Shown here: piece by piece, positions 8,691-17,261 of the stretch
How the letters are laid out: each line of letters starts with the position of its first letter
Position numbering within the stretch: the stretch's first letter is position 1
Program-made: the position numbers and the translations under genes
The notes under the pieces: generated by a model
Databases searched by the model: none
Seen by the model: the letters and a program-made list of their open reading frames with translations, nothing else
What the model was told of the DNA's origin: nothing
NCBI GenBank assembly: GCA_965205365.1
Contig: CBDBGT010000011.1
Coordinates: 1-64,000, forward strand
Source: JALZUR01 sp965205365
GTDB lineage: Bacteria; Bdellovibrionota; Bdellovibrionia; Bdellovibrionales; UBA1609
Direction: 5' to 3'
Length of the DNA stretch: 64,000 nt

Positions 8691-8956
8691 GTTGTAGTGG
8701 TTTAAATTTAATTCAAAGGAATGTTTGGAAAAGTTTTGAAAAAACACCATGAGCAGATCCCAAAAATAAAAGCCAACTTTTTTAAAGAGGTTTCTTAATT
8801 GATTATAAAGGTTTTTCCTTTCTTTTAGGGCGCATAAGTTTTCTATAGTGTTTTTCTAAGTCTTTTATCATATTAAGAAAACCATTTAGCTTATTGTAGT
8901 TCTTAAATTCTTCGTAAGCGATCTAAAACTAACCCCATATAATTAGGAATTAAAAT
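8691..8956. other. Intergenic stretch with a small ORF remnant on the minus strand
   Basis: No whole gene is present. On the minus strand, 8922 down to 8803, an open frame reads IAYEEFKNYNKLNGFL, then a basic tail MRPKRKEKPL and stop. It has no start codon and is closed upstream by a stop, so it could be the tail of a lost gene. I cannot name the family. Confidence 0.25.
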
Positions 8957-9397
8957 GTGAGAGCTTTAACTTTATTTACAGTTTTATTATGGACGTTTTC
9001 TTCTTTGGTTGTGCCAAGTTCTTTTGTCTTTTAAGGTCAAATTATAAAGCCCAATGGAGAAGCCTTAGAAGACAATAATGTTAACTTTATTCTTAAAATC
9101 CTATCTCCCCTAAACCACTGCCTCCTCTATGAAGAAATCTGCACCCTTAATATGACAGACTCAAAAGGAGTTTTTAACTTAAGCGTTGGGTCTGGCACAA
9201 CCACAGGAAATGGTGGCTTAACAAGTTTATCTCAAGCTTTAAACAACATCACAGGGCTTAACTGTGACTCTGGGTCTTCATACAGTCTAAGCCTCACTGA
9301 CACTAGAAAACTTAGAATGACTTTTGAAGTGGTCCCCTTACTCTAACAAAGGACCACACAATTGAAAGGTGTGCCCTATGCTTAGTATGCTCGTATA
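8957..9397 (+). pseudogene. Dead 5' copy of the MAT-like fibre gene
   Basis: The DNA is nearly identical to the first 450 bases of the fibre gene at 45595. It has GTG instead of ATG, a CAA-to-TAA stop at its glutamine after SFVF, a 12-base deletion in the ALDNSLNN region, and a small deletion and an insertion near 9329-9370. Homology stops after the SVPYAQYA region, so the shaft and tip are absent. An internal ORF of 64 codons (9152-9346) is only a surviving piece. The copy is either a decaying duplicate or a possible recombination partner of the live gene. Confidence 0.85.
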
Positions 9398-9635
9398 TTA
9401 ATGAGATGTTTTTTTTACTTTTTGGTGAAAAATACTTAAAAAAGCAAAACTTAGATATGTGACTATGCTTTCTAAGTTAAGTCACAATTCATTTTTTAGA
9501 AAACAGGCTAGAACCTTATGGTATTTAAAAAAATAAGGTGTATTTCTAGACTAAGGCTTTAGTTTTTGTCTAGAAAATTTTTAGACTTTTTGTAGAGGGT
9601 TTTAAAATTATACAAAAAATGATAATTTTATAAGA
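9398..9635. other. A+T-rich gap
   Basis: No gene is visible. TTATAC at about 9607-9612, some 24 bases before the next GTG start, is a possible -10 box, but no clear -35 accompanies it. Confidence 0.3.
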
Positions 9636-10496
9636 GTGTTTCATTTATTTATGATGTCTTTTTTCTTAATATCTACACCTGCTTTAGGAAAGTTAAAAGT
9701 TTCAATTTTACAAATAGCAAAACCTGACACCAGTGTTTATGAGCTTCCATCATTTGATGCTCGTATTCTTGTAAATTTAAAACGTGGACAAAAACTTTAT
9801 GGGCTCAATAAGAAAATTGTAGGAACAGATGGCTTTGGTTTATTTTATAAGGTGAGGCTTAAAAAAAATGTATATGGTTATATTTTAGACACATCAGTTA
9901 AAAAATTTAAAGAGGCTAGGAATAAAAGAAAAGGTAGAATTTCGGGACGAGCTTTAAAAAAACGTCAACATAAGGCTAAAACAGTAAGTTCTTATGATGG
10001 GTACTCGGTTCCATATTCAAAATCATATGGTCTAGTGTTCTCTTCCCTAAGTTATGTTTTAGACATAAACAAGAATACTGAAAAATCCAAAGAAATGTTT
10101 TTTGGTGGTAAAATTTCAGGAGCAGGGTGGGGAATATCATCTTTTCCACTGGATATTTCACTTTTGTTTAGTCCGTCTTCTCCTAGTTTATTAGATTCTT
10201 TTACTCAAGATCATTCAGGTTTCATGGTCTTAAGCGAGGTGGGGCTTCCTTTTGAAATTAATAGAGGGTTTAATTGGTCAATTTATGCATCCATAAGTGG
10301 AGTTCTTTCTTATTATAGTTTTGATTTAATCCTTAATGGAGCTAAAGAGTCTAGTAATAAAGCAGAATTAGGTATTTCTGGAGGTTTAGGGGCAGGAATA
10401 CGTATTGGGCGTTATATTTTTAATTTAGAAAGCAAATATATAAAGCTTAGTAATAATCACACTGGGTTTGAGTTTAGCGTAAAGCGAATATTTTAA
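9636..10496 (+). CDS. Exported SH3-like plus beta-barrel protein
   Basis: A short signal peptide (MFHLFMMSFFLISTPALG) leads to a bacterial SH3-like region at about 20-95: KPDTSVYELPSFDARILVNL, then GFGLFYKVRLKKNVYGYI. After a basic linker, about 125-286, come alternating hydrophobic strands ending in SVKRIF with a terminal Phe, as expected for an outer-membrane beta-barrel. The layout resembles the gene at 24591-25496 (small domain plus barrel), so both may belong to one envelope family. The start is GTG at 9636. No function can be assigned, and mutL follows 66 bases later. Confidence 0.6.
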   Translation: MFHLFMMSFFLISTPALGKLKVSILQIAKPDTSVYELPSFDARILVNLKRGQKLYGLNKKIVGTDGFGLFYKVRLKKNVYGYILDTSVKKFKEARNKRKGRISGRALKKRQHKAKTVSSYDGYSVPYSKSYGLVFSSLSYVLDINKNTEKSKEMFFGGKISGAGWGISSFPLDISLLFSPSSPSLLDSFTQDHSGFMVLSEVGLPFEINRGFNWSIYASISGVLSYYSFDLILNGAKESSNKAELGISGGLGAGIRIGRYIFNLESKYIKLSNNHTGFEFSVKRIF

Positions 10497-10562
10497 GCAG
10501 AGTTTTTTTAATCTGCGCACTGTGCAGTGAAAGAAGTTTTATATGTGGATAAGTTTAAATTT

Positions 10563-12389
10563 ATGGAAACTATAGAAAACAATGTTGTTAGTAGAATTAA
10601 AAAACTTTCAGGGCAGGTGGTGGATCAGATTGCCGCAGGGGAGGTTATTGAACGACCTGCACAGCTTATTAAAGAGCTTGTAGAGAATAGCTTAGATGCA
10701 AAGGCTTTTAAAATTGAAATTTCAGTAAGTTCAGGTTTATCACAAATAACAATTGTAGATAATGGGGTTGGAATTTTAAAAGAAGACTTTTCTTCAGTTT
10801 TTCAACGTCATTCAACAAGTAAACTTTCATCTGCAGAAGACTTGTTTTCTTTAGACAGCTTTGGTTTTAGAGGGGAAGCTTTATCAGCCATTGGGTCAGT
10901 TTCAAAAATTAGCTTAGAAAGTAAAACTTTAAGTGATGACAGTGGGAGTTTAATGATTTGGGACTCTGGAAAGAAAATCTTAATAGATCAGAGTGGAATT
11001 AGAGAGGGTACAAAACTTTCAGTGTCTAATCTTTTTGATAATGTTCCAGCGAGAAAAAAATTCTTAAAATCTCAACGTTATGAGATGACATTAGTTAAAA
11101 AAATTTTTCATTCTTTTGCTTTGATACATTTTGATAAAGAGTTTAAATTTTTAATGGATGGAAGTTTGAGTTTTTTTTATCAACCTGAAAAATCTTTAGA
11201 AAAAAGATATGAGCAAATTTATAAGAAAAAACTTTATAGAATAAATATTCCTGAAACAGAGTACATTAAAAAAGGATCTGCAGTATATTTAGAAGAGCCT
11301 GGAATAGAATCTAAAACTTCTCAGTCCTTGTGGACATATGTTCAATCTAGATGGATTGAGGATAAGTCCATTCATGCAGCAACAAGAGATGGGTTAAACA
11401 CTTATTTAATGCACGGCTATCAACCAAAAGGGGTTGTAGATTTAAAGCTAAACTCTGAATTTGTGGATGTGAATGTTCACCCTATGAAGTCACAAGTGAG
11501 GTTTCAGGATTCAAGTCACATATATAAATTTATTAGATCAGCAGTTTCATCTTGGGCTGCATTGGCTCCATGGTCCACTAAAGTAGTGTCATCACAACCA
11601 TTTAATCCACCCTCTGAAAATATTAAAATGCCTGTAATGACCAAACCTTTTCAAAAACCTAGTAAAAAAGAAGTAGAGCAGGCGGTTTTATCTCAAGTTC
11701 CTTTTGAATTTAAAGATAAAGCAGTTCAGTATAAAAAAAATTATGGTGATTTAAAAGTAAAAACCATTGAAAAGGTTTTAAAGCAAGAAGATGGTTTTGA
11801 GCCCTTGTGGTCGAGTTTAATGGTTGTTGGGCAAATAAACCTGACTTATGTTGTGGCTCAATCTAATGAGGCAGTTTTTTTTATAGACCAGCATGCAGCC
11901 CATGAGCGAGTAGGGTATGAGAAACTACTTAAATCTTGGAAAAAAAATCAGGATTTAGATGTTCAAACTTTATTGATGCCACTGCATATTCAAATGGAAG
12001 AGAATTATATTGAAGCATTATTGACAAAGCAAGAAGACCTTTCTTCCATTGGGATAGTTATTGAGCAAGGCGGGGTAGAGACTGTTGTTTTAAATGCTCT
12101 TCCGGGATTTTTAACAGAAGGAGCAGTAGATAGTGCACTAAGAAAACTCTCACAATCTATTATTAAGTACGGCGGGGGAAGCTCAGTGGAGGAAATTTTT
12201 GAACTTTTTTTTGCAACAGTTTCTTGTCACTCAGTTATTAGAGCTGGCCATGCCATGAGCCATGAAGAGATGAAACTTTTACTTCTTGAAATGGATAAGT
12301 ATAAATCTAATTTTTGTCCCCATGGGAGACCTGTTTATAAGAAAATAAGTTTTCAATCTCTGCATAAAGATTTTGGAAGGTTAGGATAG
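10563..12389 (+). CDS. mutL: DNA mismatch repair protein MutL
   Basis: MutL links mismatch recognition by MutS to strand cutting. The N-terminal GHKL ATPase has DQIAAGEVIERPAQLIKELV, DNGVGI, RHSTSK and FGFRGEALSAI. The C-terminal domain carries DQHAAHERVGYE, which fits DQHAx2Ex4E, the metal-dependent nicking motif of MutL proteins in bacteria lacking MutH. The conserved SCHSVIRAGHAM and CPHGRP blocks are also present. I chose the ATG at 10563 (608 residues). A GTG at 10527 would add 12 residues without a Shine-Dalgarno. miaA starts 6 bases after the stop, so the two are coupled. Confidence 0.95.
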   Translation: METIENNVVSRIKKLSGQVVDQIAAGEVIERPAQLIKELVENSLDAKAFKIEISVSSGLSQITIVDNGVGILKEDFSSVFQRHSTSKLSSAEDLFSLDSFGFRGEALSAIGSVSKISLESKTLSDDSGSLMIWDSGKKILIDQSGIREGTKLSVSNLFDNVPARKKFLKSQRYEMTLVKKIFHSFALIHFDKEFKFLMDGSLSFFYQPEKSLEKRYEQIYKKKLYRINIPETEYIKKGSAVYLEEPGIESKTSQSLWTYVQSRWIEDKSIHAATRDGLNTYLMHGYQPKGVVDLKLNSEFVDVNVHPMKSQVRFQDSSHIYKFIRSAVSSWAALAPWSTKVVSSQPFNPPSENIKMPVMTKPFQKPSKKEVEQAVLSQVPFEFKDKAVQYKKNYGDLKVKTIEKVLKQEDGFEPLWSSLMVVGQINLTYVVAQSNEAVFFIDQHAAHERVGYEKLLKSWKKNQDLDVQTLLMPLHIQMEENYIEALLTKQEDLSSIGIVIEQGGVETVVLNALPGFLTEGAVDSALRKLSQSIIKYGGGSSVEEIFELFFATVSCHSVIRAGHAMSHEEMKLLLLEMDKYKSNFCPHGRPVYKKISFQSLHKDFGRLG

Positions 12390-12395
12390 TTGTAG

Positions 12396-13289
12396 TTGTC
12401 CCCTCATGTGTATATTGTAGGGCAGACAGCTAGTGGAAAAACAGACTTTTCTCTTAAATTGTGTGAAGATTTTGGTTATGAAATTTTAAATACAGATAGT
12501 CTTTTATTCTATAAAGGACTTGATATAGGGACTGCAAAGCCAAGTAAACAGGATCGTTTAAGAGTAAAGCACCACTTAATTGACATCTGTGACCTTGGTG
12601 AGGAGTTTACTGCAGCAGATTATTTAAAAAGTGCTAAAAAGGTGTTGTCTAAGGTAGGTAAAAAACTTTTATGTGTGGGGGGGAGTGGTTTTTATATAAA
12701 TGCCTTAGATGTGGGGCTGTTACCACTTCCAAAGACAGATGAAAAAATTAGAAAATTAGTTTTAAAAATTAAAAATCCTGTTGAAGAATTAAAAAAAGTA
12801 GATCCTCATATTTTTAATAAAATTTCAAAAAATGATCTTTATCGTGTGGGAAGGGCTTTAGAGGTTTTTAAACAAACTGGGAAACCTTTAACTCAATGGC
12901 AAAAAGAGTACAAGCTTAAGTCATATGCTAAAAAAATAGCCTTTGATTTAGATAGAAAATTTTTAAGAAGTTTGATTACTGAACGAGCTAGATTAATGGT
13001 TAAAGCTGGTATTGTTGATGAGGTGAGGGCATTGTTAGATTTAGGGTATGAGGCTTGGAAGCCCCTTTCCTCGGTTGGGTATGGACAAGTTTTAAAGTAC
13101 CTTAGTGGAGAGATTAAAACTGAAAATAAAATGCTTGAAGATATAGTCCATAAAACTATGCAGCTTTCAAAAAGACAAAAAGTCTGGTTTAAAAAAGATA
13201 GATCAGTGACATGGTTTGATTTTTCTGAAAAAAAGAAGGCAAAAGAATTTGTAAAGAATTGCTTAGAGGAGAATTTATGGAAAGTATGA
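12396..13289 (+). CDS. miaA: tRNA dimethylallyltransferase
   Basis: MiaA transfers a dimethylallyl group to A37 of tRNAs reading UNN codons. The P-loop GQTASGKT is at residues 9-16, followed by the family blocks NTDSLLFYKGLDIGTAKPS, HLIDI, GGSGFYINAL and the C-terminal VGYGQ. The start is TTG at 12396; no ATG is available before the P-loop. At 297 residues the protein has normal length. It overlaps yicC by 13 bases. The mutL-miaA order is also known from other bacteria. Confidence 0.95.
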   Translation: MSPHVYIVGQTASGKTDFSLKLCEDFGYEILNTDSLLFYKGLDIGTAKPSKQDRLRVKHHLIDICDLGEEFTAADYLKSAKKVLSKVGKKLLCVGGSGFYINALDVGLLPLPKTDEKIRKLVLKIKNPVEELKKVDPHIFNKISKNDLYRVGRALEVFKQTGKPLTQWQKEYKLKSYAKKIAFDLDRKFLRSLITERARLMVKAGIVDEVRALLDLGYEAWKPLSSVGYGQVLKYLSGEIKTENKMLEDIVHKTMQLSKRQKVWFKKDRSVTWFDFSEKKKAKEFVKNCLEENLWKV

Positions 13290-14125
13290 CAGGATTTTCA
13301 AAAGAGATAGTTCAAGACAAGAGCTTATCTCTTAATATTCAGATGAGATCTTTAAATGCAAGGTTTTTAGAAGTTAAAGTGGGGTTACCAGCAGATTTAG
13401 CTTTTTTAGAAGAAGGTTTTAGAAAGAAAGTTAAAAAAGAACTTTTAAGAGGAACAGTTGATATTAATATTTTTTGTAAGAGAAAAGGTTTGAATCTTCC
13501 CATTAAAAATCTTAAAAAATGGATTTTAGATTATAAAAATAATGCTAAGGTATTGGGTGTTAACGGAGACCTTACAATGGATGCTGTTTTGAAAAAAACA
13601 GGTGAAGAATTTAAAGAAAGCCTAACGGTTCAAGAAAAAAAGCTATTGTCTAATACTTTTATAAAAGCTTTAAAAAATTTAAAGAAAAGAAGGGTTTTAG
13701 AGGGTAAAGAATTAAAATTAATTTTACTAAAAGATTTAAAGCTTATAAGTGTTGAGCTTAGTAGGGTTAAAAATTTTGTAAAAAAGAATAAAAAAATAAT
13801 TTCTCAAGAATGGAGAAACAAGTTAAATGAGCTTGAATTAAAAGTTGATCCCCAAAGGCTTGAAGTAGAGGTTGCCTTGTTATTAGAAAAATCAAATATT
13901 GATGAAGAAATCAACCGTATAGAGATTTATACAAAAGAATTTGTTAGGGTCTTGTCTGATAAAACAAACCTTGTAGGTAAAAAATTAGATTTTTTTTGCC
14001 AAGAGTTTTCAAGAGAAATAAACACAATTGCTTCAAAATCTAAGAATGTAGATTTGACTCGACTTTCGGTTAATCTTAAATCATACGTTGAGAAATTAAG
14101 GCAACAGGTACAAAATATACAGTAA
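13277..14125 (+). CDS. yicC: YicC family endoribonuclease
   Basis: YicC proteins are endoribonucleases linked to small-RNA turnover. The start at ATG 13277 gives the hallmark N-terminus MESMTGFSKE and follows AGAGGAGAA. The alternative 13259 lies inside miaA without a ribosome site. The N-terminal NIQMRSLNARFLEVKVGLP block and the C-terminal GKKLDFFCQEFSREINTIASKSK block are diagnostic. The protein is 282 residues. It overlaps miaA upstream and shares TAATG with gmk downstream, so translation of the three is probably coupled. Confidence 0.93.
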   Translation: MESMTGFSKEIVQDKSLSLNIQMRSLNARFLEVKVGLPADLAFLEEGFRKKVKKELLRGTVDINIFCKRKGLNLPIKNLKKWILDYKNNAKVLGVNGDLTMDAVLKKTGEEFKESLTVQEKKLLSNTFIKALKNLKKRRVLEGKELKLILLKDLKLISVELSRVKNFVKKNKKIISQEWRNKLNELELKVDPQRLEVEVALLLEKSNIDEEINRIEIYTKEFVRVLSDKTNLVGKKLDFFCQEFSREINTIASKSKNVDLTRLSVNLKSYVEKLRQQVQNIQ

Positions 14126-14691
14126 TGGGGAAGATGATTATTGTAGTAGCTCCTAGTGGAGCTGGGAAATCTACGTTTATAGATGAAATACTTAAGTATC
14201 CTGACCTTTTGATTAAAGACACTATTACATATACTACTCGTAGAATGAGAGATGGTGAATTTGAAGGTAAGCCGTATTTTTTTTTAGAAGAAGATGAGTT
14301 TAAAAGCAAGATTGAAGATAATTTTTTTATAGAATGGGCTAAGGTTCATTCATCGTTTTATGGAACATCTTATGAACAGGTTTATGAGTTTTGGCGAGCT
14401 GGGTATTCTGTGATTATGGATGTAGATATTCAAGGCGCTCAGACTTTTAAGAATAAATTTCCAGAGGCGTTAGTGGTTTTTATACAGCCTCCAAATGTAG
14501 AGGCTCTTAGAGAGCGTCTTTTAAAAAGAGGGGGTGGAAAACTTCCCCTTGATTATGAATTGCGTATGAAAAGCGCAAAAGAGGAGATGGCCTGGGCTCA
14601 AAATGCTGATGAAATTGTGATAAATAGCGATTTTTTAAAAGCTTTTAAAGAATTTCGAAAAAAAGTTGAATTTTATTTAAAAACTGCGTAG
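14125..14691 (+). CDS. gmk: Guanylate kinase
   Basis: Gmk phosphorylates GMP to GDP with ATP and supplies GTP and (p)ppGpp synthesis. The P-loop APSGAGKST is at residues 9-17, the GMP-binding TYTTRRMRDGEFEGKPYFF and the VIMDVDIQGA strand are present, and the LID region has a run of glycines (KRGGGKLPL). It is 188 residues, near the usual 200. The ATG overlaps the yicC stop (TAATG). rpoZ follows after 27 bases, the common gmk-rpoZ pair. Confidence 0.96.
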   Translation: MGKMIIVVAPSGAGKSTFIDEILKYPDLLIKDTITYTTRRMRDGEFEGKPYFFLEEDEFKSKIEDNFFIEWAKVHSSFYGTSYEQVYEFWRAGYSVIMDVDIQGAQTFKNKFPEALVVFIQPPNVEALRERLLKRGGGKLPLDYELRMKSAKEEMAWAQNADEIVINSDFLKAFKEFRKKVEFYLKTA

Positions 14692-14718
14692 AAAAATAGA
14701 TTCATTGGAGGACAATTC

Positions 14719-14961
14719 ATGGCTCGTGTAACTGTAGAAGATTGCTTGGAAAAAGTAGACAATAGATTTAGTTTAGTTTTACTGGTTTCTAAGAGATCTA
14801 AACAGATTTTAAAAGGTTCTCTTCCAACAGTTCCCATTAAAAATAATAAGTTTGTAGTGGCAGCTTTAAGAGAGGTGGCTGCTGGAAAAGTAGATTTTGA
14901 TAAAAATTTATGGACTGAGTCAGGTCAGATGCAGGTAGAAAGGGCCCTTTTTAAAGGATAA
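14719..14961 (+). CDS. rpoZ: RNA polymerase omega subunit
   Basis: Omega helps fold and hold the beta' subunit of RNA polymerase. The 80-residue protein has the family pattern MARVTVEDCLEKVDNRFSLV, then KRSKQI and ALREVAAGKV. The start follows GGAGG at 14707-14711. It is between gmk and rel, an arrangement typical of ppGpp-linked gene groups, since omega forms part of a ppGpp binding site in proteobacterial RNA polymerase. Confidence 0.94.
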   Translation: MARVTVEDCLEKVDNRFSLVLLVSKRSKQILKGSLPTVPIKNNKFVVAALREVAAGKVDFDKNLWTESGQMQVERALFKG

Positions 14962-15071
14962 GTTTTTAGCTATCTAGACTTTTTCACAGTAAATTAAAAT
15001 AGATTTAGAACCGATTAAAATTTTAATGCAGTGTGTTTAAAGGTTTAAATAGAGTTATTGGGTAGGAAAGT

Positions 15072-17261
15072 TTGACAGACCATGGGAAGCAACTTGAATT
15101 AGAAGTTACAACAATTGAAGAATTGGTTGAACTTGTAAAAAAGTACCTTTCCCATGAAGAGGCTGAAAAACTTTTTGATGTTTATGAATTTTCTAAAAAA
15201 GCACACAAAGGACAAATTAGAAGGAGTGGTGAGCCTTATATAAGCCATCCTTTAGCAGTTGCTGGAATCATTGCACAGATCCGATTAGACTTCTCGTCAG
15301 TGGCTACAGGGCTCTTACATGATACTGTAGAGGATACGCAAGTACAGCTTTTAGATATTCAAGAAAAATTTGGTGAACAGGTTGCATTTTTAGTTGATGG
15401 GGTCACAAAAATTTCTCAGATGAGTTTTAAAAATACTCATGAAAAACAGGGCGAAAACATTAGAAAAATGATTATTTCTATGGGTCGTGATGTAAGAGTA
15501 GTTTTAGTAAAACTTTGTGATCGACTTCATAATATGCGGACTTTAAAACACATGAAACCTATGAAGCAAGAAAGAATTGCTTTAGAAACACTAGATATTT
15601 ATGCACCGCTAGCAAGTCGTCTTGGTATAAATTGGCTGAAAGTTGAACTAGAAGATTTGTCATTTAGGTACGCAAACCCTGAGGCATTTTATTCTTTAGC
15701 TCAAGAAGTTCAAAAGAAAAAAAGAGAGCGTGAAAAGTTTATTGAAGACTTGAGGAGGCTTTTATATAAAAAAATAGGGCTATCATTTAAGAGTAAATTT
15801 GAAATTCAAGGGCGTCCTAAGCATTTATATTCTATTTATAAAAAAATGTTAACAGGCTTAGAATATGATCAAATATATGATGTTTTAGCTTTTAGAGTAA
15901 TAGTTCTTAATGTTGCACAATGCTATGAGATTTTAGGGTTAGTGCATTTACATTGGAAACCTGTACCAGGAAGGTTTAAAGATTTTATAGCAATGCCTAA
16001 AAATAATAACTATCAAAGTCTTCACACCACAGTGATTGACCATGGTGGTGATAGAGTTGAGATTCAGATAAGGACAAAAGAGATGCACCTCATTGCAGAG
16101 CAAGGAATTGCTGCACATTGGAGTTATAAACAAGGTGGAGTGGATCAAAAAGTTATTAAGAAGTTTAACTGGTTAAGAGATTTGGTTTCTTTACATCAGC
16201 AGATGGAGGGCTCTGGAGAGTTCTTAGAAAGTATAAAAACAGACCTGTTCGATACAGAGATTTATGTTTTTACACCTAAAGGAGATATTAGAGAATTCCC
16301 CCAAGGGGCAACACCAATTGACTTTGCCTATGCAGTTCATACTGATATAGGTATGAGGTGTACAGGAGCAAGAGTTAATAGAAAATTTGTTCCTTTAAAG
16401 TATGAGTTAAAAAATGGTGATCATGTAGAGATTATAACTTCAAAAACTCAAACCCCTTCAAAAGACTGGTTAAACTACTGTGTAACAACAAAAGCAAAGA
16501 ATAAAATTCGTTACTATATTAAAGAAGAACAAAGAAAACGAGCTTTAGAAATAGGAAAAGGAATTTTAGAAAAATCTTTTAGAAAAATTGGACTCAACCC
16601 AATATCTTATTTTAAGAAAAACCCTATAAATTTTGAAGAACTTTTAAAAGAGTTAGGGGTTAAGACTTTAGAGGAATTAAACATTCTCTTAGGTTATGGA
16701 AAAATTTATCCAGATCAAATTCTTAAGAAATTTTTTCCTAAAGAAAAGATTGATCCAGAACTTAAAGAAGAAAGTTTTATTTCAAAAACTGTTAAAAATG
16801 CTTTAGGGAAAAATAAAAAAAATTCATTAGTTATGGTTGATGGAATGAGTGATATATTGGTTTATTTTGCTAAGTGTTGTCATCCAATTCCAGGAGATGA
16901 TATTACAGGTTTTATTTCAAGAGGAAGAGGTATTACAGTTCATAGAGCAGATTGTCCAAAATCTTTTCAACTAGATTCACAAAGAGAAGTGGATGTTGAG
17001 TGGGGTAAGACAAAAGAAGGCTTAGTAAGAAGGCTTGTTCAGATTTATGTTCTTGCATCAGACAATAGTGGATTGCTTATTCGTATTACTGAGGTGTTTG
17101 CATCAAAAGGGATTGATTTACAAAATGCGCAGATCAAAGCAACTAGAGATAAAAAAGTAGTGGCATATTTTGATGCTTTTGTTAAAGATTCAAATCAGCT
17201 TCAGGTAGTTATTACAGAGCTTAGAAAATTGAATGATATTATTGAAGTTAAAAGAATTTAA
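15072..17261 (+). CDS. Bifunctional (p)ppGpp synthetase/hydrolase (RelA/SpoT family)
   Basis: This long RSH protein makes and degrades the stringent-response alarmone. In order there are a HD hydrolase (HDTVEDT with H83-D84, and HNMRTLKHM), a synthetase (RFKDFIAMPKNNNYQSLHTT near 300 and EIQIRTKEMHLIAEQGIAAHW), a TGS domain (about 395-455), a Cys/His zinc-type region (KCCHPIPGDDITGF, HRADC) and a C-terminal ACT domain. Both active sites look intact and RFKD is the form found in bifunctional enzymes. The start is TTG at 15072. Its stop overlaps the stop of the opposite-strand gene in a shared TTAA. Confidence 0.94.
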   Translation: MTDHGKQLELEVTTIEELVELVKKYLSHEEAEKLFDVYEFSKKAHKGQIRRSGEPYISHPLAVAGIIAQIRLDFSSVATGLLHDTVEDTQVQLLDIQEKFGEQVAFLVDGVTKISQMSFKNTHEKQGENIRKMIISMGRDVRVVLVKLCDRLHNMRTLKHMKPMKQERIALETLDIYAPLASRLGINWLKVELEDLSFRYANPEAFYSLAQEVQKKKREREKFIEDLRRLLYKKIGLSFKSKFEIQGRPKHLYSIYKKMLTGLEYDQIYDVLAFRVIVLNVAQCYEILGLVHLHWKPVPGRFKDFIAMPKNNNYQSLHTTVIDHGGDRVEIQIRTKEMHLIAEQGIAAHWSYKQGGVDQKVIKKFNWLRDLVSLHQQMEGSGEFLESIKTDLFDTEIYVFTPKGDIREFPQGATPIDFAYAVHTDIGMRCTGARVNRKFVPLKYELKNGDHVEIITSKTQTPSKDWLNYCVTTKAKNKIRYYIKEEQRKRALEIGKGILEKSFRKIGLNPISYFKKNPINFEELLKELGVKTLEELNILLGYGKIYPDQILKKFFPKEKIDPELKEESFISKTVKNALGKNKKNSLVMVDGMSDILVYFAKCCHPIPGDDITGFISRGRGITVHRADCPKSFQLDSQREVDVEWGKTKEGLVRRLVQIYVLASDNSGLLIRITEVFASKGIDLQNAQIKATRDKKVVAYFDAFVKDSNQLQVVITELRKLNDIIEVKRI

